DNA from: Histoplasma ohiense
Lineage: Eukaryota > Ascomycota > Eurotiomycetes > Onygenales > Ajellomycetaceae
Assembly (NCBI GenBank): GCA_017607445.1
Contig: JAEVHH010000006.1
Coordinates: 682,001-746,000 of the forward strand
Reading direction: 5' to 3'
DNA length: 64,000 nucleotides
The notes below the pieces were generated by a model, which saw only the letters and a list, made by a program, of their open reading frames with translations, was not told where the DNA came from and did no database searches. This document shows positions 1-10,689 of the stretch, in pieces (positions within the stretch are counted from its first letter, which is position 1; each line of letters starts with the position of its first letter). The position numbers and the translations under genes are program-made.

Positions 1-416
1 ACTTTGAAAACTGTGTCATTCTTACTGTATTAAATCAGAATGTGTTCTGCATTAATGAATGAGTTATAATGATCATGTCAGAGAATGTTCATACATTCTA
101 TACTGCAGATGTGGCTCATACAGATGATCTGATTCTGAGCTGTGAGAAATTCTTCTGTGAATATCTGACTGTCATTAACTGTTCAGCTCTGTCATTGTTT
201 ATACTGAGGTTGAAAGTAAACACTTCTGTCATACTTCTGTGTAATCTTCAGCTGTCTGAAGGGCTCTGCAATGACACAAAAATGATTGTTCAGTGAATGA
301 CAATCTGTTTACTTGAGATGAAAATCATATTCAGTATATATAAAAGTTCAGTTCATATATTGCCATGAATTGATCTACATACTCAATCTGTTGAGATTTC
401 ATTCAGTATGACTCAT
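1..416 (+). pseudogene. Helitron-type helicase, C-terminal part, 5' segment (split by A1)
   Basis: A decayed plus-strand reading frame resembles the C-terminal part of the PIF1-like helicase of Helitron Rep/Hel proteins. Residues such as FYTADVAHTDD, a region like LRLKVNTSVILLCNL, then EGLCNDTKMIV correspond to the family block with LRLKxGxPVMLLRNL and GLCNGTR. The reading continues after the insertion of chromovirus A1, at 30484, with the last helicase block. Helitron helicases unwind DNA during rolling-circle transposition in the nucleus. Stops and shifts show it is dead. The N-terminal Rep domain would lie left of the window. A host PIF1 helicase is possible but less likely in this setting. 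Confidence 0.6.
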
Positions 417-681
417 TGTAATGCACTCATTTATTATTTCCTTATTATCTTCGCTTATTCTTACCTCTTTCCATTATACTCTCGCTACCGCTATTTCTAT
501 ATGTATATATATATATCGATGTATGTATTTCGCACATCTTCTTTCTCTTTCTTTTCTTTCTTAGCAATTAGCTACACTACATTATGCTACTATACTACAC
601 TCTACAATATATTACTATTATCTCTGCTACACTATAAACTATCTTCTACTGTTACTCTTCACACTGTCACTACACCTCACA
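417..681 (+). repeat. A1 5' LTR
   Basis: Starts TGTAATGC and ends CCTCACA, with TG...CA ends typical of LTRs. It is the same length (265 bp) as the LTR at 30219-30483 and related to five other LTRs here. A short hydrophobic reading frame inside it recurs in every LTR and is not a gene. Confidence 0.93.
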
Positions 682-748
682 GTTTCTAATCACTCAATCT
701 TCGAGAGATGATCCATTGAGTAATAGTCATGACCTCTACCCACAGCAT

Positions 749-1019
749 TGTAAGAGATGGTTGTAGGTATAATTATGAGAGTAGTGTGAAGTACGCACAT
801 AGAATGTTAAGAAGATAGCAATCTCTATTATTCAAAGCTAATCACTGATCTTCTAATATCTACAGATATCAGTGAGTATTATATAGATGATCACCATGTG
901 CTATGACTGTCTATAATACTATATATTATATCTCTTCTCATTAATTCTGGCATGTTCTGTGTTCTTCTATCATCATATAGCTATTTTCTAATATAGATAT
1001 CTCTGTTGCATCTATTACA
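749..1019 (-). repeat. B 3' LTR
   Basis: 271-bp copy with TGTAAGAG and TCTATTACA ends. It matches 15694-15964 with scattered transitions. The outer flank AGCAT is the target duplication. Confidence 0.9.
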
Positions 1020-1562
1020 ATTATCTCTCTTCTTCAAAGACCTGGTCTTCAGAGCTTCTTACTGCAACATATGAAGTTCATAACATGTGCTGTGTGGTTA
1101 ATATTGTATAGAGTTTGCAGAATCAGACTGAATTAATTGTTGAGATTAATTTCAAAGTATTGCTGTTTCAGAAGAATGTTTTTTCATCTTCAATGTCATT
1201 GCAGTTCAATCACAATTTAGACACAACTTCTGAATCTCTTTTCTTTGACTTCTACATCAAAAATTGCACTTCATTGAAAATCATCATCAACATCATCACT
1301 AACAATTTTTTATTAAAAAAGAATACATCAATTTATCAAACAAAGTATGCTGTATCTTTCTATGTGATTTTTATTGTGAAATTTGAAGTTTTGATTGTGT
1401 GGTTGCATTTTCCATTTTGGGTTGAGTTTTGTGTTGTTGCAATTTTTTTGATCAATATTACAATATTGATTTCAATCTTCAACATCTGTTTTTCTTTCTT
1501 GTTGCTTTTGCTTCTTCTTCTTCTTTGAACAAGGTCTTGGTACTAATTAAAGTTATGATAGA
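1020..1562. other. B 3' untranslated region and probable upstream region of the antisense gene
   Basis: AT-rich stretch between the B 3' LTR and the antisense gene. It has a T-rich run near 1490-1530. No convincing coding sequence was seen on either strand. By position it would hold the promoter of the plus-strand gene at 1563. Confidence 0.4.
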
Positions 1563-2712
1563 ATGTCAGAACCAGCTGTTTCTGTTGCTGGTTTGAAGTC
1601 TATGAAGAGTGATATGCTGTCTGCTATTGAGAGCATTTGCTTGGGTTGTCTGGAGAGATTGCAGAATCCTTCAGTATATTCTTGCTTTGTGAACAATGAA
1701 TGAATATGCTGTCATATCTGTCATATATCAAATAGAAGTTGTGCTGCTGTAAGTTTTCTTAAACTGAGATTGTTAAGAATACTAACAGATTATAGATGTC
1801 TGAGTGCTTTTACAAAATCAATCAATCTTTGATCAATGAATTTCACAAGATACTGCTCTTCAACAAAGTTTCAGATGAAAGATTTGCTATGTATCAAACT
1901 GCTGTTGCAAGGTTTGTACTTGATATGCAGATCTACAAGAATGCAGATGAGATTCTAGAATTCTATATGAACTCTGATGATCTGTTATCACAGCAGAGTG
2001 TGGCATTTGATTATAGCAGTGTTTCAGAAAGCATGTTTTTGCATTCTGCTATTACATCAGTGTCATTCTCACTGAGTCAAGATCTTGATATGTTATTTGA
2101 GTTGATCAATAATGTAGATGAAGATGAGGAAGTGGATGGTTCTATTGAAGTGTTAGAAAGAAACACAGCAGCATATTGCTGTCATTGTATTTGATATTTG
2201 ACAATATCCCCCCACCATCATTGTGAGTCTGCTGAGAGTTGATATAAAAAATGCAAGCACTGCTCAGTGACAAAGCACATCTGTGTTTCAGTAAGTTATT
2301 ATTCAAAACAGATGTTTTTACAGTATATAATATTAACTTTCTATTAGATGTCAGTGGATGTCATTGAATTGACTCAGACAGTTATCAATGCTGCTGAGAA
2401 TCTAATTATCACTGATGTGGATATTTCAAACATTAACATTTTACAGAGTGCTGTGACTGCAGTGGTTAGATTCTTTGCTGTGAAGATTTGAGAGATTCAA
2501 TGAGATGATTCTTCTGAGGCTCTGACTGAAACAGTGATTGATGAGATTCTGATGATTACATCATCAGTCACAGCTCTCAAGTCATTGTTGAAACATTGTG
2601 CTTTGTCAGTTGAGGAAATCCAGAATAATAAGCAGATTTGTCTTGATGACAATTTCTCAAATGACACTGATCAAGCTGAGACAGATCTGTTTTTTAATCT
2701 CTGAATGAAATA
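1563..2712 (+). pseudogene. Antisense six-cysteine gene of chromovirus B, three exons
   Basis: Plus-strand gene lying opposite to B coding direction, between pol and the 3' LTR. Exon 1 (1563-1748) starts ATG and ends with a Cys motif C-x2-C-x11-C-x8-C-x2-C-x6-C. Intron 1 (1749-1795) has GTAAGT, an ACTAAC branch site and TAG. Exon 2 (1796-2290) encodes a helical, acidic region and ends with a second motif C-x2-C-x11-C-x9-C-x2-C-x6-C. Intron 2 (2291-2347) also begins GTAAGT. Exon 3 (2348-2712) is helical and acidic. Both introns are phase 0. In-frame TGA codons at about 1708, 2192, 2234, 2489 and 2501 look like former Trp codons. Function unknown; the Cys pattern could bind zinc. The match with family A suggests a retained accessory gene. 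The gene pairs tail to tail with pol. Confidence 0.6.
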
Positions 2713-2754
2713 AGTATATTCAGCAGTCATCATCATCTTTTTTATTTTTGTTTA

Positions 2755-5700
2755 CTGACTGATTTTTGATAGATTTTATTAAACTGTTTCAAGTACTTCT
2801 GACTGTTCATCAGATTTTCCTCAGATTTCCAAGAATTATCTGCATCTGTACAATCTTTTCATTTGATAAGATATTGTGTTTGACTGCAGTACTGACACTT
2901 GTCTAATATAGCTTCAACTTTCTATTTCTCTTATATGTCTATAATTATCAGTTCTGCTTGCAGGATTTGTCTGTCACACATGTGATATGGTTCAAGAAGA
3001 GAAACATGAAATACAGAATGAATTTCTTTATATTATGATATGAGTTTCAGTTTGTACACCTGTGTACTGCAGATATCAATTATTTGGAAGAGACTCAAAA
3101 ATTGATGATCTAGTTTAGATGAGGGTTGCAAGGTGGATATATTTTTTGCACATAGCATTATCCAGTTCTCTATCTTAAAGCTTTTTGATATATAGTACTG
3201 ATTGTAATACTTTTTCTCAGCTGCTTTGGCAGCTTTCAGACATTCTCAGATCTTGTTCTCCACTTGCTTCATCCATTCCACTTGTTCCATCACTGATTTT
3301 GACACATCCATGCTTGAGGGTTTCATGTCTATGCAAAGTTCAGTTGATCAGCTGATCATTGCTTCAGATAATGTCATTTTTATCAATGTATGAAAAGTGT
3401 TGTTATATGTTCATTGCATCAGAGGAATCCATTCTATCCAATTATCTTGCTGATAGCTGCAATATGTGTGAAGATAATATTCAATCATCTGATTCAATCA
3501 TTCTGTCTGACTGTCAGTTTGTGGGTGGAATGTTGTTGATAATTTTCATTAGATATGAAGTAGATAACATAATATCAATCAAAACTTGCTATTTATTAAT
3601 GAATCTCAGTTGCTAATAATGTTTGCAGATAGATCAAAGTTCTTCACAACTCTTTATACAATAATGTTCATAAGTTCTTCTGCATCTAGCTCTAAAGATG
3701 TAGACACAATTATGATTTATTTAATGAATAAATCAATAAATACAACAATAGTATTATAGATTTGACTTCTCTTTTTATTATCTGACAGGCCTTCAATAAA
3801 GTCTATGCTAATTGTATGTCATTTCTTATCTGACACTGAATGTGGTTGTAGCAACTCATACAGCTTGTGCTGTGGTATCTTGATACATTGACAAACATCA
3901 CAAGTTCTCACATATTCTGCAATCTCATTGCTCATATCATGCCACAAGTACTTGTGTTTGATTGCTTTGATGATTTTATCACATTCAAAATGGTCACTTT
4001 GAAGATTATTGTGGTTCATTTTCATTATTTCATATCTTATGATCTTGTCTTGTAATATATAGACTTTATCATCTTTTCTGAGCAGATTATCTTTATCTAC
4101 TGTTCAGATCAAACAATTATCTACACTAGCATCACTCATCTCTAGTCTTCTGTGAAGTTCAGATATGTTGATGTCTCTATTCTGAATCTGCAGTAAGAGT
4201 TCAATGATAGATTTGACTATCTCTTTGCAATAGACTGTCTCAGACTCAAATATCTTGACAGTTAGAATCTGTAATATCAGAGTCTCTAGATTTAACTCTG
4301 TAACATCTGCAACCTTGTTCTCATTCACAGATGCATTCTTTATTCTGCAGAGATTGTTGTCATTGATGACTATAAGTCTCTTCACTCAACAATTTTCATT
4401 AGCTTGCAGATCTTTTCACATCATCTTGACACATTGATCTAACTTTGTGTTTTCTTTTGTCTTTAATGACTTAAAGATTCTCTTACACAGCTTCTCTTGC
4501 AGAGTAGAGAGTCTTATTAAAAAAGCTGTGTGTTTTACAAAATCTGAGCAATGACTTGATACATCTGTGGGATTATTTTTCTCAGAACAGTGCTCTATTT
4601 CAAAATCAAACACTGAGAGCATTTTCATTCAGTGAATCTGATGTTCATTTAGCTGCTTTATTGTCATGAAGCACTGAAGATTGACATGGTCAGATAAAAC
4701 AGTTATTGAGTGTCTGCTATCATATAAGTAGTGACATCATTGTCTGAAAGCTTCTACAATCAGTAATATTTCTAGATCATATGTTTGATAACATCTTTCT
4801 GTTTCTGTGAGCTTTCTAGACCAAAATGTGATTGAGTGTCAGTGATCATCATCCATTAATTGTGATATTACTGTGGTGATTGCAACATCAGATTCATTCA
4901 TTTCTATACAGAGTTTTCACTGCAGATCAAAGTGAATCAACAACAGTGCTTTTGTAAAGCATTCTTTTAACTGCAAAATTGTGTGCTTGCAGTTTTCATC
5001 TAACTGAACAGATGTGTTATTCTTCCCTCTTTTCATTTCATAACCTTTTAACAATTCAGTCAGAGATGCTGTTATTATTGAGAACTTGTATATGAATCAA
5101 TGATAGAAATTGATGAATTCTAGAAATATTTGCAATTTATTTATAGTTCACAGTTCTGATCAATCTAGAATTGTGTTGACACAGTGTTTCTCAACAGTAA
5201 TGCTCTGTGTGATAATCACAAAATCCAAAAATCCAATTTCTGTTGTGTGAAACATACACTTACTAAGTTTGACATATAGTCTCCATCATCTTAACTGTTC
5301 CAGCATGTTCTTAACATGGATGACATGTTCATCAAGCATGTTTGAATAGATTATGATATCATCAAGATAAGCCACACAATATACATCTAAAAGGTTGCTG
5401 AGGGCTTTGTTGATATAAGATTGAAAAATTGCAGAGGCATTGATTAGCTCAAAAGATAGAACTAGATATTCAAAATGTTCATATTATGTTTGAAATGCTA
5501 TTTTTCATTCATCCTCTGCTTGTATGTGAATTCTATGATACACATCTTTAAGGTTCAGCTGTGTATATATTTTGACACCTGCTAATCTATCAAGTATTTC
5601 ACTTATCAAGAGCAGTGGATATTGATTCTTGACTGTTATTTCATTCAATCCTTGATAATCCACACAAAGATGCAGGGTTCCATCTTTCTTGAGTGTGAAT

Positions 5701-6250
5701 AATACTGGCACACTGACTGGGCTCTTGGACAGACATATTCAATTCTTCTCTAATGTTTTTTCAATATATTCTTGAAGGACAGAGAGTTCTTGAGGTGATA
5801 AGTTATATATTGATTGATATGAGAATTCCTTGCCAGGTTTGAGGTCTATGGCATGATTGTGAGATGTGTGTTCCACATCAGATATGTCTTCTCAAAATAC
5901 ATCAAGATAATCTTTGTAATTATCTGAGATATTTGGCTCAGTTGCTGCGCTCACAGCTTGTAATGATAACACAGTGAATATAATATTACCATCATCAATT
6001 AGTGTTGTGAATTCTTTAGCAGTATTCAGATGCACATGGTTAATATTTGATGCTTTTCTATAGATTCAGCATCTTCACACTCAATTGATATCAGAGTTCA
6101 CAGCTTTCAATCACAGCATACTCAAAATTACATCATATCTGCTAATGTCAGCTTTTTTGAAATGATGGAATTCTTCTCAGAGAACATGTTCATCATTGAT
6201 AATCTTCATTGCAGCTCTTTGTTGTTCATATGATTTAATCTTATGATTAT
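2755..6250 (-). pseudogene. B pol polyprotein remnant
   Basis: Minus-strand remains of a Ty3-type polyprotein. RT block with a LCVDYQGLNEI motif and following region at 5711-5505. RNase H C-terminal block near 4628-4416. Integrase zinc-binding region at 4025-3819 with a C-x2-C (CDVCQ) and upstream His. Core integrase follows to about 3300. A chromodomain lies near 2980-2790 (KVEAILD, then YLIK and NSWKSEENL), identifying a chromovirus. Pol makes cDNA from the element RNA and inserts it in the genome. Stops are mostly TGA. The 3' end lies about 40 bp from the 3' end of the antisense gene. Confidence 0.8.
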
Positions 6251-6299
6251 TAACTGCTTCCACTACTTTTGATTTATCTTCTGCCTTTGAGAAATATTT

Positions 6300-7253
6300 T
6301 GATGCCCAGGTGTGGAACACAAAGTTCACATTCACATTAGAATTCACTAGCATTCACACCATCGACCATTCTGCTTCTGTCAGCATTCATGTATTTATCA
6401 TCAATAATTGTTTATCTTATAGTCTAGTTGTTTGTATTTCCAATGCAGCAGCTGCTTCTATGATTGAAATTGTTGATTTTTTGCTTGTCAAACTTGGTTG
6501 TGCTTTTCAGAGTGTAACATCCAACAATCATTTGCAACATTACTCTTCTTATGGCAGTGAGAACACTTCTTCATTCAGTTATATTTATTTTTCTTGATTT
6601 GTTCAGTTGAACTTATTTGTTTCTCTTGTTTTCTCTTGTTTCAATGGTTGCTAGATTTATCAGAATGATGCTGATTCTCTATGAATATCACAGATCTTTC
6701 TTTGTGAATAGTATGCTGTTGCTCTGATATATTTTTCTTAAGAGTCTGTAGAGTTCAAAGTAACTCTTTGTAGTTCTGAGGCTCTTGATTTCAACAGTTG
6801 AATTCTGTGTGTAATATCTTCAACATCTTACTACACAAGTTATCCATTCTTTGTTCTTTGCTATATGAGGGTAAGTAGTATTCTCAGTCTTTGAGATATT
6901 TAGAAAAATCATGTATTGATTGTCATTCTTGTTGCTTTGTATTTTGAAACTTTTAGCTCATCAATCAGTGCTGGTTCTGTGGATCATTAATTTGCATTTC
7001 TAGATGTGATAGCATATCATCAAAAGTCAACAGTGTTGCTTCTCCATGTTTTTCATATAATGATATAAAATTCAATCATTTCTGCTTAATGTGGGTGTCA
7101 AGGTAGAGTTTAGCATCATTTATCTTGTGTTCTTCCTTTCAATAATATCAGTGATGATGTGTAAAGAGAGTCAATATGTGATCTTTATAGTTCTTGAATT
7201 CTAACATATTTTTTCCTTGATAATAGTTCTTAATCTTCAACCTCAGTGGTGTT
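6300..7253 (-). pseudogene. B gag, C-terminal part (separated by LINE E)
   Basis: Minus-strand gag. Near 6560-6520 the zinc knuckle reads CSHCHKKSNVANDC, a C-x2-C-x4-x-x4-C pattern in which the usual His is Asn. The frame continues leftward from the N-terminal gag piece at 15513-15311, and the two are joined by the 13-15 bp duplicated sequence ending GTGGTGTT that flanks LINE E. This shows the LINE landed inside gag. Confidence 0.65.
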
Positions 7254-8610
7254 TAGACTGGCCGGTGGGACCATGAATTTCATGTTTGATTTGATTTGGT
7301 TTGGTCCCAGTCCATTTCTTGGCGTGATTTTCAGTGGGACCAGGATCAGAATGGGAGTGTAAAGTGACTAGAATTATTAGAACATGAGTGAAATGGGACT
7401 AATAAATCTTGATATTTCATGTAAAGTGACTGACTATCAAAAATAAGAACATGACCTGGGACTGACTATGATTTTGACTGAGGTTTGGTCCCATTCTGAT
7501 GATTATATAATACATATCTTAGATATCAATCTGATGATATGATTGGTGGAGATATCGCCCCTATCTAGTGCTGCCAACCTATCTATTGCTGCAAGCTATC
7601 CCTCGCTGCTAAGCTATCACTGCCAATCTATCGCTGCTAATCTATCACTGCCAACCTATCTACCGCGGCGAATCTATCTATCGCTGCCAATTTATCTACC
7701 ACTGCCAATCTATCTATCGCTGCCAATCTATCGCTGCTAATCTATCGCTGCTAATCTATCACTGCTAATCTATCGCTGCCAATCTATCGCTGCTAATCTA
7801 TCGCTGCTAATCTATCACTGCTAATCTATCGCTGCCAATCTATCGCTGCTAATCTATCGCTGCCAACCTATCTACCGCGGCGAATCTATCTATCGCTGCC
7901 AATTTATCTACCACTGCCAATCTATCTATCGCTGCTAATCTATCGCTGCTAATCTATCGCTGCTAATCTATCGCTGCTGCCAATCTATCTATCGCTGCTA
8001 ATCTATCGCCGCTGCCAATCTATCCCTCGCTGCTAAGCTATCCCTCACTGCTAAGCTATCACTGCCAATCTATCGCTGCTAATCTATCGCTGCCAACCTA
8101 TCTACCGCGGCGAATCTATCTATCGCTGCCAATTTATCTACCACTGCCAATCTATCTATCGCTGCCAATCTATCGCTGCTAATCTATCGCTGCTAATCTA
8201 TCACTGCTAATCTATCGCTGCTAATCTATCGCTGCTAATCTATCGCTGCCAACCTATCTACCGCGGCGAATCTATCTATCACTATCATTACTAGTTCAAA
8301 ATAGAACTTAGAGCATAAACACACTAAACTTCTTTTGATAGGTAATGATTTTTGGTAACGCTCATAGCATTATATCATCTATATAGGGTAAATCATGGTC
8401 CCATTCGGTCCCATTTTAACAAAATGGGACCAAATGGGACCAGAATCAGTAATTTATAAGAAGAACATGACCTGAGACTAGATTTATAATATAAACAGTG
8501 TAAAGTGACTAATTTAATAAACACTATATGGGACCAGGACTAAGAAATTTGATAATGGGACTGGAGAAATATTTAGTCCCAGTCCCATGCATGGTCACAC
8601 AGCCAGTCTA
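7254..8610. mobile_element. hAT-like MITE with internal minisatellite, copy 1
   Basis: Terminal inverted repeats: the left end TAGACTGGCCGGTGGGACCA matches the reverse complement of the right end (TAGACTGGCTGTGTGACCAT) with few mismatches. Exact 8-bp duplication GTGGTGTT at 7246-7253 and 8611-8618. The 8-bp target site and TAG-type ends fit the hAT superfamily. Subterminal regions carry repeated GGTCCCA/TGGGACC words (for example 8398-8450). No transposase frame is present, so it is non-autonomous. A second copy with a different 8-bp duplication lies at 43369-44846. Confidence 0.85.
7545..8285. repeat. Minisatellite inside hAT-like MITE 1
   Basis: Tandem short units of the type CTATCGCTGCCAAT or CTATCGCTGCTAAT, about 12-17 bp, arranged in higher-order blocks with a recurring block containing ACCGCGGCGAAT. 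Units differ by single transitions and small length changes. Any reading frame through it (Leu-Pro-Ile-Tyr repeats) is a by-product of the repeat. Confidence 0.9.
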
Positions 8611-8770
8611 GTGGTGTTCATCCTTACAACTACCCACGAACATAGGGGTACATTTGAATTTTCCATTTTCTAACTGTTTTTCATATAATTTTAACCTCTC
8701 AACCTGTTCAACATCATCACACACCCTCTGCAATTACTCTATGTGTGTGTACTGCACAGATTGAGTGGTC

Positions 8771-10026
8771 ATGGAGCTCTCAATGCTCTTCCATTCATTC
8801 AAGAACATTGACACAGTCTACATCAGATCACTGAAGCTGAAGTCATCAGTCAATTTTGTTACTGAAAAGACTGATAAGAGACAGAGAAAAACTGTTACAA
8901 TATCTTCTTCAGTTCTCAAAGAAGTCAGTGACAGTATCTTCACAGTCATCTCTCAGCTACAGAAGTAGTTTGAGAAGGCTCAACAGCAACAGAATCTGCA
9001 GTAGAAGACTTTCATCAGATTGACAAGAACTCTGAACAGCTGAGTTGAGAAGAAGAAACAGTCAGTCAGTCAGAACTTTGTCTGAGTCTTCTGTGAAAAA
9101 TTTATTGTGTATATGACAGCAGATCTGAGTGTAGCATCAACTCTAAAAAAGAATACTGTTCTGAATACTTATTCACAGTTAAATTCAATGAAGACAACTG
9201 CAAAAAAGCTGATTATCTGAGTGAGTATTACACAGAAGAGAAAAAATTCTGCTCTCTCTGAAGCTATCTCTGTCAAAACTACAGTTTTCTCAACTGACAG
9301 AGCTAGTGGAGCTGATCTGCAGCTCAAGAACATCAGTCAGTCAAGAAGCTTCACAGAGAATACAAAGCAGTAGAAGAACTCATAAGTTCTCATCATTCTT
9401 CAGTCAGAGAAACAGATCACTCAGCTGCAGCTATATACTGTGCAGCAGATAATTGTTGCAAACATTCAGAGAGTGAGAGATATAGCTAATATATCAAAAA
9501 TGAAGCTCATCAGAACAGATTGAACAATCACATTAAGCAACAGAGATATATACAATACTCTGATCACTGAGAAGACAGTGACTACTCTCTGTGAAGTTCT
9601 TGACATCACAGAGATTCAGCTATCAGAGTGATGATACAATTATACTGTTTCAGAGATTCTGGAATTTGTCCAGAACTGAGAAGAGACTAGAATCCTCACA
9701 GACAAGATAATTGAGAATGAGATTCTGACTCAAGTAAAGATAAAATCAGTGAGCTGTCAACTCTCACAATATGAAGTGAACTTCAAGACAGAGAAGATTA
9801 TATGAATTGTTTTCTTTCTCACTCTGATGAAAAACTTCTCACTCTTCAATACCAGTGAGAGAATCAGACTCATTGAGAAAAGATCACTGACAGTGAGATA
9901 TGACTCAGAATGTCAGAGATACTGCTACTCATCAAAGTGTATACAACTGATGAGATACTCCAACTGCAGTGAGCCCACAAGTCAGCACAAGAGATCAACA
10001 AATGTAGAATGCAAGAAAGCATCATA
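8771..10026 (+). pseudogene. LINE E ORF1 (gag-like nucleic acid binding protein)
   Basis: Starts near ATGGAGCTC at 8771 and runs with many in-frame TGA and TAG stops to about 10026. The last third has closely spaced Cys and His (for example CQRYCYSSKC, then CSEPTSQH at about 9915-9990), like the zinc knuckles of Tad-type ORF1. ORF1 binds element RNA. The copy is dead. Confidence 0.6.
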
Positions 10027-10689
10027 ATGTATCAACTGCTGTCAACTCTATTCAGCTGAGCATCAGCACTGCTCTGTCATATTCAGATATGTGAATGATA
10101 TTCTCAGACATCTAACTCAAAAGAAACTAGCAGCTGTTCACTGTCTTGACAATAGATGTTATAGAGACACTCAGAAGTGACAATCACTGTCAGCATAGTC
10201 AGCATCAATGATTGCAGTGATGATATCTACATCATTCACTCAATCAACTCAGTCAACACAGCTCATCAGACTAGCACTCTGTAAGCAGATGACTATTCAG
10301 AGCTTTATCAGTGAAGAAAATATCATCTGACAGATGATCTGCATCAGACAACACTCAGCTCACACAGCAGAGTGACAGTATAGTCAAGCAGTCAAAGAGC
10401 AGTCTAGCTTCAGTATGCAGACAACAGATCTGAAACTCTTCAATCTCATCTTATAGATAAACTTTGACAACAGCTTATCAAATGATTTCTCATACTAGAA
10501 CATCAACATCAGTGATACAGCTGACACTGCAGAAACAATCAGCAGAAAAATTATTCTCTACAGATCTTTTGAGTAAATACAGTCAGAGCAGCTCTCTGTC
10601 ACACAGCAGCTCTACAGCTTGCTTTTGAGCAGAGCTGTGAAGTGATCTGTATACAGAAGTCTTACACATACTCTGACATCAAGACTTCT

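Noticed and set aside
7543..8290. Tandem repeats as a possible CRISPR array or repeat protein gene
   Set aside because: Units are adjacent without unique spacers, and the host is a eukaryote. The Leu-Pro-Ile-Tyr frame is open only in places and lacks other support.
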